The translations under genes and the position numbers were made by a program. A stretch of 64,000 nt of DNA from Thermus tenuipuniceus. GTDB lineage: Bacteria; Deinococcota; Deinococci; Deinococcales; Thermaceae. Below are positions 26,947 through 36,004 of this stretch, in pieces (position 1 is the stretch's first letter; each line of letters begins with the position of its first letter). The DNA is taken from NCBI RefSeq assembly GCF_002964845.1, contig NZ_KZ672956.1:37310-101309 (forward strand). The letters run 5' to 3'. The notes under the pieces were generated by a model. It had not been told where the DNA came from. It saw nothing but the letters and a program-made list of their open reading frames with translations, and did not search any database.

Positions 26947-26974
26947 ATTATGCCCCCCCTCCCCCCCCTGTCAA
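26947..26974 (-). promoter_or_regulatory. Strong speD promoter with poly-G spacer
   Basis: On the minus strand a perfect TTGACA (26974-26969), a 16-base spacer of eight G, one A and seven G, then CATAAT (26952-26947). The roughly 40-base leader to the GTG can fold as CGTGCC/GGCACG with an inner CGGG/CCCG, just before the ribosome binding site. Confidence 0.75.
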
Positions 26975-27142
26975 TACCTTGTCCCCTGGCGGGAAAACCC
27001 CTTTTGCTTCCCCCGGGGGTGGCCCCGGGAAGGAGGAGGGGGGGAAGTGGGAAGAACCTCCCTTGTCTACGCCCATCATACGGGGATGGGGTATGTGGGG
27101 GCAGAGATAAGCTCCAGACGGTGGTTTCCTTAATAAAGGTGG

Positions 27143-27168
27143 TATGATATCCCCGGCAAGGAGGCGCC
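27143..27168 (+). promoter_or_regulatory. sdh operon -10 and ribosome binding site
   Basis: TATGAT (27143-27148) is followed by a short leader with AAGGAGG before ATG 27169. No clear -35 hexamer is visible, suggesting a weak or activator-dependent promoter. The rest of the 26975-27142 gap shows only poly-C/poly-G tracts and short GC hairpins. Confidence 0.5.
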
Positions 27169-27534
27169 ATGTACAGGGGAAGAGAAGGGCAGTGGGCGTT
27201 TTACCTGCACCGGATCTCGGGCCTGGGCATTCTGGTCTTTCTCATGCTCCACGTGGCCAACATCGCAAGCGCCATGTGGGGCCCGGAGGTGTCCAACGCT
27301 CTCATGAAGTTCTACCACCAACCGGTTTTCCAGATAGGGCTTCTCCTTCTCATCGCTGGGGTGCTTTACCACGGGTTCAACGGGCTCAGGATCATCCTCA
27401 TGGACTTCACCGCCTGGGGGGTGCGCTACCAGCGGCAGCTTTGGTACGGGGTTTGGGTTCTTTTCGTAGTCTTCTACCTCCCCTTCCTTTTGAAGATCGG
27501 AGGGGGCATCCTGGGGGGTAGCCATGGCGATTAA
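27169..27534 (+). CDS. sdhC: Succinate dehydrogenase cytochrome b subunit
   Basis: 121-residue membrane anchor of complex II with three TM helices. RISGLGILVFLMLHVANI near residues 15-32 is the conserved heme and quinone region of SdhC (His28 a likely heme ligand). GVLYHGFNGLRII has the second His-containing motif. ATG 27169 has AAGGAGG upstream. It overlaps sdhD by 11 bases and begins the sdhCDAB operon, linking the citric acid cycle with menaquinone reduction. Confidence 0.92.
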   Translation: MYRGREGQWAFYLHRISGLGILVFLMLHVANIASAMWGPEVSNALMKFYHQPVFQIGLLLLIAGVLYHGFNGLRIILMDFTAWGVRYQRQLWYGVWVLFVVFYLPFLLKIGGGILGGSHGD

Positions 27535-27919
27535 GTCCAAGCGCTATGAGGAGGCGAGGCTCGAGGCCAGTACCAACCTGGAGCTTTACTGGTGGGTCTT
27601 CATGCGCATCTCCGGGGTGGTGTTGGTCTTCCTGCTCATTGGCCACATGTGGATGAACGCCGTCATCACCGACCTCAACAGCATTGACTACGAGTACGTG
27701 GCCAAGAGACTTTCCCAGACCACCTGGAAGATCTACGACCTTTTGATCCTAGCCTTGGGCCTCTTGCACGGGGCCAACGGGCTTAGGTACGTGCTGGACG
27801 ACTGGATTCGCAACCCGTCCAGGCGCTTCTGGACCAAGGTGGTGCTCTACAGCCTGATCGGCTTTCTTTTCTTCCTGGGGAGCCTTTCCCTGTTCAACCA
27901 CGATTTCGGGGTGAAGTGA
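27524..27919 (+). CDS. sdhD: Succinate dehydrogenase membrane anchor subunit
   Basis: 131-residue second membrane anchor of complex II with three TM helices. RISGVVLVFLLIGHMWMN and LGLLHGANGLRYVLDDW have the His and Asp residues typical of SdhD heme/quinone sites. Both SdhC and SdhD share the R-I-S-G start of the first helix. It lies between sdhC (11-base overlap) and sdhA (one base gap), so stoichiometric co-translation is likely. Confidence 0.91.
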   Translation: MAIKSKRYEEARLEASTNLELYWWVFMRISGVVLVFLLIGHMWMNAVITDLNSIDYEYVAKRLSQTTWKIYDLLILALGLLHGANGLRYVLDDWIRNPSRRFWTKVVLYSLIGFLFFLGSLSLFNHDFGVK

Positions 27920-27920
27920 T

Positions 27921-29654
<1,734 letters not shown>

Positions 29655-29662
29655 GAGGCGCC

Positions 29663-30361
29663 ATGCAGGTGACCCTGAAGATCCTCCGCTTTGACCCCGC
29701 CAAGCACGAAAAGCCCACCTGGCACACCTACCAGGTGGAGGCCGAGCCTTGGGACCGGGTTTTGGACCTACTCCACAAGGTGAAGTGGGACCAGGACGGC
29801 ACCCTGGCCTTCCGCCGCAGCTGCGGCCACGGGATCTGCGGCTCCGACGCCATGCTCATCAACGGCAGGAACCGCCTGGCCTGCAAGACCCTGGTGAAGG
29901 ACCTGGGGAACGTGATCACCGTGGAACCCATCCGGGGTCTGCCGGTGGAGAAGGACCTCATCGTGGACATGGAGCCCTTCTTCGCCGCCTACCGGGCGGT
30001 GAAACCCTACCTCATCAACAACGAGCCCCCCCCGGCCCGGGAGCGCCTGCAAAGTCCTGAGGAACGGGAGCGGTTTGACCACGGCACCAAGTGCATCCTC
30101 TGCGCCAGCTGCACCACCAGCTGCCCTGTCTTCTGGGTAAACGGGACGTATCTGGGTCCTGCCGCCATTGTGCAGGCCCACCGCTTCATCTTCGACTCCC
30201 GCGACCGGGGAAAGCGGGAGCGGTTCAAGGCCCTGGGCTCGGGGAGCGGGGTATGGCGCTGCCGCACCGCCTACAACTGCACCGAGGCCTGCCCCCGGGA
30301 TATCCCCGTAACCCAGCTCATAGAGGAGGTCAAGCGGGCCATCCTCTTTGACCGCTTCTAG
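29663..30361 (+). CDS. sdhB: Succinate dehydrogenase iron-sulfur subunit
   Basis: 232-residue electron-transfer subunit. The N-terminal ferredoxin domain has RRSCGHGICGSDAM for the [2Fe-2S] cluster. The C-terminal domain has CILCASCTTSCPVFW for the [4Fe-4S] cluster and CRTAYNCTEACPRDI for the [3Fe-4S] cluster. An AGGAGGCG site precedes the ATG. It is the last gene of the sdhCDAB operon and is followed by a hairpin that probably ends transcription. The cysteine set is complete, so complex II should be functional. Confidence 0.97.
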   Translation: MQVTLKILRFDPAKHEKPTWHTYQVEAEPWDRVLDLLHKVKWDQDGTLAFRRSCGHGICGSDAMLINGRNRLACKTLVKDLGNVITVEPIRGLPVEKDLIVDMEPFFAAYRAVKPYLINNEPPPARERLQSPEERERFDHGTKCILCASCTTSCPVFWVNGTYLGPAAIVQAHRFIFDSRDRGKRERFKALGSGSGVWRCRTAYNCTEACPRDIPVTQLIEEVKRAILFDRF

Positions 30362-30382
30362 AAGGAGTCCTCTCCTTGGGCT

Positions 30383-30407
30383 CCCACCCTGGCTTCGCCA
30401 GGGTGGG
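30383..30407. terminator. Hairpin between convergent sdhB and AspRS genes
   Basis: CCCACCCTGG (30383-30392), loop CTTCG, CCAGGGTGGG (30398-30407) form a perfect 10-bp stem. There is no T tract, so termination efficiency is uncertain, but it is placed between two convergent stops. Confidence 0.6.
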
Positions 30408-30413
30408 GTGGCT

Positions 30414-31682
30414 TCAGGGGGTGAGCCGGTGCCGGTCCCTGGGGAAGGCCCGGGCGTAGCGCACGTTGGGAAGGCCGAGAAGCTTTTGCGTGAGCCTTTC
30501 CGCCCCGATGGCGAAACCCCCGTGGGGGGGCATGCCGTACTTGAAGACCTCCAGGTAGCCCTTAAAGCCCTCGAGGTCCATACCCTTGGCCTTTAGGCTT
30601 TCCACCAGGTCCTGGTGGCGGTGGATGCGCTGGCCGCCCGAGGTGATCTCCAGGCCCCGGAAGAGGAGGTCAAAGCTCCGGGTGGTGCCGTCCTCCTGGG
30701 GGTAGGTGTAGAAGGGACGAAGGCTTCGGGGGTAATGGGTGATAAAGAGCCAGTCCGAGGCCCAGCGCTCCTTGGCATACTGGCCCAGGAGGCGCTCCGC
30801 TTCCTCGGAAAGGTCCTGGCCTACGGGGTAGCCCAGTTCTTCCTTGAGGATTCTCCTGGCCTCGGCGTGGGTCAGGCGGGGAATTTCCTTGGGGAAGGAG
30901 GGCCACTCGGCTTCCAAAAGCCGGATCTCGTTTCCGGCGCTGGAAAGGGCTTCCTCCAGCATCTCCTGAAGGAGGTTTTCCTCAAGCCGCATGAGGTCCT
31001 CCTCCCCCCCGATGAACCCCATTTCCACGTCCAGGGACAGGTACTCGTTCAGGTGGCGGCTGGTGTTGTGCTCCTCCATGCGCCAGACCGGGGCCACCTC
31101 GTACACCCGCTCAAACACCCCCACCATGATCTGCTTGTAAAGCTGGGGGGACTGGGCCAGGTAGGCCCGGTACTCAAAGTAGTCCACCCCGAAAAGCCCC
31201 GAGCCCCCCTCGGCCCCCGCCCGCACCACCTTGGGGGTGAAGATCTCCGTGAAGTCCTGCCGGTCTAGGTAGCGCCTAAAGCCCCGCACCAGGGCCGCCT
31301 GTACCCTAAGGGGGGCGCGGGCCTTCTCCCCCCTTAGGGTGACGTAGCGGTATTCCAGAAGGGTGTCGGGGCTTGCCCGCCATTCCTCCTTGGGGATCTC
31401 CACCGGGGTGGGCTCCAGGGCAGGGGAGAGGATCTCTATTTCCTTTGCCTGCACCTCGAGGCCCCCCGGGGCCTTGGGGTTTTCCACCACCTGGCCCCTT
31501 ACCCGCAGGCTGCTTTCCGGCAAGGGGAGTTTCTGCCCCCCGGTCACCACCTGCACGATGCCGCTTCGGTCCCGTAGCAGTAGGAACTGCACCTTTCCCA
31601 GGTCCCGCCGCCAGTGGAGAAAGCCCAGCATCTCCACCTCTTCGCCCACATGCTTCCTCAAGTCCCTTGCCAGAACCCGCAT
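30414..31682 (-). CDS. aspS2: Non-discriminating aspartyl-tRNA synthetase (archaeal type)
   Basis: 422-residue class IIb synthetase: N-terminal OB anticodon-binding domain (about 1-100), then a catalytic domain with motif 2 YEVAPVWRMEEHNTSRHLNEY and motif 3 GGFAIGAERL. It lacks the bacterial GAD insertion, and its length equals the second Thermus AspRS known to charge both tRNA-Asp and tRNA-Asn. It would feed the GatCAB transamidation route to Asn-tRNA. ATG 31682 has GGAGGAGGG upstream. Upstream in-frame codons run through a GC-rich hairpin and are not coding. AsnRS is an alternative, but motif details and size fit AspRS2. Confidence 0.87.
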   Translation of the reverse strand: MRVLARDLRKHVGEEVEMLGFLHWRRDLGKVQFLLLRDRSGIVQVVTGGQKLPLPESSLRVRGQVVENPKAPGGLEVQAKEIEILSPALEPTPVEIPKEEWRASPDTLLEYRYVTLRGEKARAPLRVQAALVRGFRRYLDRQDFTEIFTPKVVRAGAEGGSGLFGVDYFEYRAYLAQSPQLYKQIMVGVFERVYEVAPVWRMEEHNTSRHLNEYLSLDVEMGFIGGEEDLMRLEENLLQEMLEEALSSAGNEIRLLEAEWPSFPKEIPRLTHAEARRILKEELGYPVGQDLSEEAERLLGQYAKERWASDWLFITHYPRSLRPFYTYPQEDGTTRSFDLLFRGLEITSGGQRIHRHQDLVESLKAKGMDLEGFKGYLEVFKYGMPPHGGFAIGAERLTQKLLGLPNVRYARAFPRDRHRLTP

Positions 31683-31703
31683 GCTCCCTCCTCCTAAGGT
31701 TTG

Positions 31704-31733
31704 GCCCCCCCGGCCATGGGGGACCGGGGGGGC
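31704..31733 (-). promoter_or_regulatory. Very GC-rich hairpin in the AspRS2 leader
   Basis: GCCCCCCCGG (31704-31713) and CCGGGGGGGC (31724-31733) form a perfect 10-bp all-GC stem with a ten-base loop. It lies about 20 bases before the start codon on the minus strand and is not followed by T residues. It could regulate translation or attenuation; no T-box features are present. Confidence 0.45.
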
Positions 31734-31795
31734 GGATGGCCTTGCCCCCCATCTAGGCGTCATTACCCTGGGGCAGACGCATATTGCCCTTGAGT

Positions 31796-32095
31796 TTAGG
31801 GGGTTTCTCCCCCTAGGTCAAGGCGCTCAAAGGCCAGGACCAGGCTGGGGAGGTCCTGAGGGTCCGCCACGGCGAAGAAGTTCTCCTCCACCTGGTACCG
31901 GGCCGCCCACTCCCCTGCCACCCCGGCCAGGTTTAGGGGCTTTGCCTCCTCCCTCAGGAAGCGGAGGCGTCTTAGGCGCACGTCCCCCGCCTCGGAGTAG
32001 AAGACCTGGTAGACCAGGCCCCCCAGGCGCTTCTCCCCGTAGAAGCCCCCTTCTATGGGGCTTATCTCGTAACCCAGGGCCTTAAGGGCTTCCAT
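31796..32095 (-). CDS. Small hypothetical protein
   Basis: 99-residue soluble protein that I do not recognise. It has no signal peptide, TM segment or cysteines, and has a mixed alpha/beta pattern with strands such as LVYQVFYSE and NFFAVAD. The start ATG 32095 lies inside the end of the PLD-family gene (14-base overlap), and codon usage with strong G/C third positions supports a real gene. The genetic coupling suggests function with the PLD-family protein, although that one is exported and this one is not. An inhibitor or regulatory role is speculation. Confidence 0.6.
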   Translation of the reverse strand: MEALKALGYEISPIEGGFYGEKRLGGLVYQVFYSEAGDVRLRRLRFLREEAKPLNLAGVAGEWAARYQVEENFFAVADPQDLPSLVLAFERLDLGGETP

Positions 32096-33383
32096 CCAGC
32101 ACCTCGAGGGCCGAGGGATCCTCCAGGACGATCTCGTAGTAGCCGGCGTAAAGCACGATGCGCCCCCTGGCCCTGACCTTTTTCCCTAGGTAGCTCTGGG
32201 GGAAGGGTTGTTGGAAAAGGCCATAGCTCCTTGGGAAGACCACCAGCCTCAGGTCGCTTTCCCCAGGGCCAAACCGGAGGAAGGCCACGGTGCCCCGGTC
32301 TTCCACCTGCTGAATCACCCCTTCCACCGTGGCTATACGGCCAAAGTACTTAGGGGCCTCTTGCCAGGGAATGACCCCTTCCAGGGGCGGTAGGGCGAAG
32401 GGGTTTTCGGTAAGCCCTGCCTGGAAATCCCTTTCCATCACGGAAAGGAGCCGAGCGAAGGCCTCAGGTGCTTCTTGGCGGGTGAAGCGCACGGCAAGCT
32501 CCCGGTTGGCGTTTAAGGAGTTGGCGCTGAGGTTCAGGCTTCCCACAAGGGCCACCTCCCCGTCCACCACCAGGGCTTTGGCGTGCACGTAGGGATCGGG
32601 TAGGAAGCGAAGGTCCGCCCCGGCCTGCCTTAGCTCCTCCGCTCCCGCCAGGAAGTAGGTGTCCCCGGGCTCCTGGGGGCTTCCCACCAGGCGGACCCGG
32701 ACCCCTCTGGCCAAGGCTTCCTTGAGGGCGGCCACCACCTCGGGATCGGCCATGGCCTGGTGTTCCAAGAAAACCTCCCTCTTGGCCCCGCGGATCAGGG
32801 CGAGGAGGGTTTCCCGGGCGTTGCCCTCCTTGACCCCGCTCAAAGTACGGCTTGGAGCCCAGACGAGGAGCGCCCGGGAGAGGTCCAGCCTTTTCCCCTC
32901 CCAGTCCGCTTCAAAGGCCTTGACCACCTCTGCCACCTGCCTGGGGTCGTCCAGGATGAGGGCGTATTCCCGGTTGGCGGTGAAGGAGCTTCCCGTGAGG
33001 TTCATGGTGCCCACCCAGGCCAGCTTCCGGTCCACTACCAGGCTCTTCTCGTGCACGAAGACGAAGCGGAAGGGGGTGGTGAGCCGGACCTCCACGCCCC
33101 GGTCTTTGAGGGCTTGGTAGACCGAGAGGTCCACCCTTCCTCCGGAAGGCTCCCGCTCCAGGAGGACCCGCACCTTCACCCCCCGGGCCACGGCCTCCCC
33201 CAGGGCCTCCACCACGTCCAGGCGGCTTGGGGTCCAGAGGTACATCTTCACCAGGATCTCCTTTTGGGCCGAGGCGATGAGGTCCAGTAGCGGCTTGACC
33301 CCATCCTCCGGCTCCACCACCAGCCTGGGGGCGGCCAGGGCGGTTAGGAGGAGGAAGGCGAGGGCTAAAAGGAGCTTTCTCAT
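32082..33383 (-). CDS. Secreted PLD-family protein with C-terminal OB-like domain
   Basis: 433-residue exported protein. A signal peptide covers residues 1-18. Two HKD motifs are complete: H111-E-K113 with D118, each followed by the conserved GTMN, and H267-A-K269 with D274 followed by GSLNLS. This pair forms one phosphodiesterase active site of the phospholipase D superfamily, which also includes Nuc endonucleases and cardiolipin synthases. Residues about 345-430 look like an OB fold (ATVEGVIQQVEDRG..VRARGRIVLYAGYYEIVL), a nucleic-acid-binding type, favouring a nuclease. ATG 33383 follows GGGGGAGG directly. It is followed by a 99-aa gene overlapping by 14 bases. Confidence 0.82.
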   Translation of the reverse strand: MRKLLLALAFLLLTALAAPRLVVEPEDGVKPLLDLIASAQKEILVKMYLWTPSRLDVVEALGEAVARGVKVRVLLEREPSGGRVDLSVYQALKDRGVEVRLTTPFRFVFVHEKSLVVDRKLAWVGTMNLTGSSFTANREYALILDDPRQVAEVVKAFEADWEGKRLDLSRALLVWAPSRTLSGVKEGNARETLLALIRGAKREVFLEHQAMADPEVVAALKEALARGVRVRLVGSPQEPGDTYFLAGAEELRQAGADLRFLPDPYVHAKALVVDGEVALVGSLNLSANSLNANRELAVRFTRQEAPEAFARLLSVMERDFQAGLTENPFALPPLEGVIPWQEAPKYFGRIATVEGVIQQVEDRGTVAFLRFGPGESDLRLVVFPRSYGLFQQPFPQSYLGKKVRARGRIVLYAGYYEIVLEDPSALEVLDGSP

Positions 33384-33449
33384 ACCTCCCCCATTCTGCC
33401 TCAGGGGGATCAGGCAGGAGTCAGGAAGCCCGTAAGCGGAGGGCGGGCC

Positions 33450-34205
33450 CTACGTCCACCGGAAGCAGGTTACCGCGTTCTGGTCGGTGATGGACTCCAT
33501 TTCCTCGAAGGCCATGCCCCGCACCTCCGCAAGCTTGTCCAGGGTGTGGCGCACGTAATGGGGAAGGTTGCGCTTTCCCCGGTGGGGCTCTGGGGGGAGG
33601 TAGGGGGTGTCGGTTTCCACCAAAAGCCGGTCTAGGGGAAGCCTTTGGGCGGCCTCCCGGAGGGCCTGGTTTTTTTTGTAGGTAAGGGGGCCTGCGAGGC
33701 TAAAGTAGGCATCCACCTTTAGGCCTGCGGCCTCGAGGGCCGGGTGCCCGCCAAAGGCATGGAGGACCACCCTTTTGGGTCGGTGGGCGAGGAGCCAGGC
33801 GGCCAGGTCTTCCTCCGCTTGCCCGTCCTTGCTCCGCACGTGGAGCACCAAGGGAAGCCCCAGCTCCTCCGCCAAGGCGGCTTGGAGATCCAGGGCCTTG
33901 AGCTGGGCAGGCTTGCTCTCGGGGGTCCAGTAATAGTCCAGGCCGCTTTCCCCGATGGCCCGCACCCGGGGGTGGCAGGCGTAGTGCCTCAGGGCCTCTT
34001 CCACTTCGGGGGAGAGGAGGTGGGCCGAGGTGGGGTGGAGGCCCACCGCGGCGTACACGTTGCCCTGGGCCAGGGCCAGGGTTCTTTCCCAGCGGCTTGG
34101 GTCCACCCCCAGGGTGAGGATGGCCCTAAGCTCCGGAAAGTGGGCCTTGGCCTCTTCCAGCTCGGTTTCTTCCAAGAAGTCTAAGTGGGCGTGGGTGTCG
34201 GTCAT
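33450..34205 (-). CDS. tatD: TatD-family metal-dependent hydrolase/DNase
   Basis: 251-residue TIM-barrel amidohydrolase. The metal-ligand motifs are intact: THAHLDF at the N-terminus, AIGESGLDYYW, LHVRSKDGQ, LHAFGG and ETDTPYLPP near the C-terminus. The family comprises 3'-5' exonucleases involved in DNA fragment processing and repair. ATG 34205 gives MTDTHAHLDF, the usual start. The 17 upstream in-frame codons are probably not translated. It is transcribed divergently from the CrtC-like lipoprotein gene and towards the PLD gene, with a short 6-bp stem (33396-33417) between them. Confidence 0.92.
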   Translation of the reverse strand: MTDTHAHLDFLEETELEEAKAHFPELRAILTLGVDPSRWERTLALAQGNVYAAVGLHPTSAHLLSPEVEEALRHYACHPRVRAIGESGLDYYWTPESKPAQLKALDLQAALAEELGLPLVLHVRSKDGQAEEDLAAWLLAHRPKRVVLHAFGGHPALEAAGLKVDAYFSLAGPLTYKKNQALREAAQRLPLDRLLVETDTPYLPPEPHRGKRNLPHYVRHTLDKLAEVRGMAFEEMESITDQNAVTCFRWT

Positions 34206-34301
34206 GGGCTCTTCACCTTTTCCCTGTCCGCACGAGCCAAAGGGCCATGTCGCCAATCTAACATGGGAAATGACCTACAGTGGGTGGAAGACCTGGCTGG
34301 G

Positions 34302-34316
34302 TAGATTGAAGTCATG
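34302..34316 (+). promoter_or_regulatory. -10 element and leaderless start of lipoprotein gene
   Basis: TAGATT (34302-34307) is exactly six bases before ATG 34314 and no Shine-Dalgarno sequence is present. Confidence 0.5.
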
Positions 34317-35300
34317 CGGTGGCTTTGGTCCCTTACCCTCTTGCTGGCGGCTTGTGCTCCAGTCCTCATGGGGGTGGATCCCCAAAGGCTTCCTGACCCC
34401 AAGGACTGGGACCCCAAGCCGGCCCAGTTGGAATGGTGGTACGCCTCGGGCTGGGTGGAGCCTTTTGCCTTCCACTTTGCCTTCTTCAAGGCCTACGCCC
34501 CTCCTGCTTACCGCATCCTGGGCCTTCCGGGAAGCTGGTTTGGTGCTTTTCATGCCGCTCACCTGGCCTTGACCGACTTGCGCACGGGGGAAAGGGTGTT
34601 CTTAGAGGTTTCCGACCAGGACCTCTTTGCCCCCAGGGGCCGCGCGGAGCCGGGCCCCTACTTGGAGGTTTCCGGCTGGCGGTTTTACCGGGAAGGGGAG
34701 GGTTTTCGCCTCCTGGCGGGCCCGGTGGACCTCCGCTTCCATCCCCTGAAGCCCCCGGTAGTCCACCCTCCGGGCTTCTCGGGCACCGAGGAAACAGGGC
34801 GCATGTACTACCAGTCCTACACCCGGGCTGAGGCCTGGGGACGCATCCAGGGAGAGGAGGCCCGGGGAGAAACCTGGCTGGATCACCAGTGGGGGGAGCA
34901 ACTTTCGGGGCTTGCGGCGACTTGGGACTGGATCAGCCTCCATCTTTCCGACGGCTCGGAGCTCATGGCCTACCAGGTGAAGGACGCCAAGGGTGAGGTG
35001 GTCCAGGTCTTGGGTAGCCGGGTGGACCCCTTAGGGCGGGTGGAGGGGGTGGACCTCCGCTTCCTTCCCCTGAACCGCTGGCAAAGCCCCTCGGACCGCA
35101 CGTATACCCTGGCCTGGCGCCTCCAGGGGCCGGGGTTGGACCTGGAGGTGCGCCCCCTCTTTCCGGAGGGGGAGATCCTTTCCCGCACCACCCGGGTGGC
35201 CTACTGGGAGGGGCCGGTGGTGGGGGAAGGGGTCCTCGCAGGCTACCCCGTCCGGGCCCGGGGGATGGGGGAGTTCGTGGCGGGGCCTTGGCGGCCTTAG
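34314..35300 (+). CDS. CrtC/AttH-like secreted lipoprotein
   Basis: 328-residue protein with a lipoprotein signal (LLLAACAP, lipidation Cys14) and a double lipocalin-like beta-barrel characteristic of the AttH/CrtC family. Diagnostic pieces are QLEWWYASGWV near residue 38, TGRMYYQSYTR, ETWLDHQWGEQ and DWISLHLSDGSELMAYQ. In phototrophs the family includes carotenoid 1,2-hydratase; in other bacteria, uncharacterised secreted hydrolases, often beside ABC transporters. Thermus makes thermozeaxanthin-type carotenoids, but no carotenoid genes are near, so the substrate is unknown. It starts leaderless six bases after TAGATT. Confidence 0.8.
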   Translation: MRWLWSLTLLLAACAPVLMGVDPQRLPDPKDWDPKPAQLEWWYASGWVEPFAFHFAFFKAYAPPAYRILGLPGSWFGAFHAAHLALTDLRTGERVFLEVSDQDLFAPRGRAEPGPYLEVSGWRFYREGEGFRLLAGPVDLRFHPLKPPVVHPPGFSGTEETGRMYYQSYTRAEAWGRIQGEEARGETWLDHQWGEQLSGLAATWDWISLHLSDGSELMAYQVKDAKGEVVQVLGSRVDPLGRVEGVDLRFLPLNRWQSPSDRTYTLAWRLQGPGLDLEVRPLFPEGEILSRTTRVAYWEGPVVGEGVLAGYPVRARGMGEFVAGPWRP

Positions 35301-35346
35301 GATGCGTCTGCTATGCTAAAAGAGGTTTAGTGCTTGGGTGATATTT

Positions 35347-36000
35347 ATGGGTTTACGCGTGCTCGGCGTCAACGCATCGGCACGGACGGATGGGTTTACA
35401 GCGGAGTTGTTGGACGAGGTTTTGGAGGCCGCTAGGCGCCAAGGGGCCACCACCGAGCGCCTGGACCTGGTGCGGTACCCCTTTCCCTTCTGCGTGGGGA
35501 ACTACTCCCAAGACCCTACTTCCTGCGGCCCGGAAGCCTGCGTGCAAGGACCCTGGGACGGATTCGGCAAGGTGGCGGATAAGCTGATCCAAGCGGATGC
35601 GGTGGTTTTTGCCACGCCGGTCTACTGGTTTAGCGTATCTGCCCGGATGAAGGCCCTATTAGAGCGCATGACCTCCATGGAGAACCAGGGCCTCTTAAAC
35701 CTGGGGAAGCCTATGGTCCTGTTGGCGGTGGCCGAGGAGGAGGGGGCCAGCCAGGCGCTTTCGCAAATGCTCCTGCCCCTTTCCTACATGGGGTTTGTCC
35801 TGGCGCCCCTGGGTTTGGTCTACGCCCATCACCGGGGGGCCGTGAGCCTAAAGGAGAACACCGAACTCATGGAGGATGCCCGCATTGCCGGGGAGAACCT
35901 GGTGCTGATGGCGGAAAAGCTTAGGGGCGCCTCTTTCCGGGAACCCCTTCCCAGCTATCAGTACCGTCTTCCGCGGCCCCCTCAGGTGGTCGCCGACTGA
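35347..36000 (+). CDS. NADPH-dependent FMN reductase / flavodoxin-fold protein
   Basis: 217-residue flavodoxin-like protein. VLGVNASARTDGFTAELLDE matches the flavin phosphate-binding loop of the NADPH:FMN reductase/WrbA-like group. FATPVYWFSVSARMKALLERM is the second conserved segment, around the isoalloxazine. A CVGNYSQDPTSCGPEAC region has three Cys. The family includes iron-sulfur flavoproteins with CX2CX2CX5C; here the spacing differs, so an Fe-S cluster is unlikely. ATG 35347 is preferred to GTG 35338. TATGCT near 35311-35316 may be the promoter. It converges on tsaB with the stops embedded in one palindrome. Confidence 0.8.
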   Translation: MGLRVLGVNASARTDGFTAELLDEVLEAARRQGATTERLDLVRYPFPFCVGNYSQDPTSCGPEACVQGPWDGFGKVADKLIQADAVVFATPVYWFSVSARMKALLERMTSMENQGLLNLGKPMVLLAVAEEEGASQALSQMLLPLSYMGFVLAPLGLVYAHHRGAVSLKENTELMEDARIAGENLVLMAEKLRGASFREPLPSYQYRLPRPPQVVAD

Positions 36001-36004
36001 GGCC

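Noticed and set aside
33396..33417. CTGCCT/AGGCAG stem as the tatD terminator
   Set aside because: It has only six base pairs with a ten-base loop and no T tract; too weak to call.
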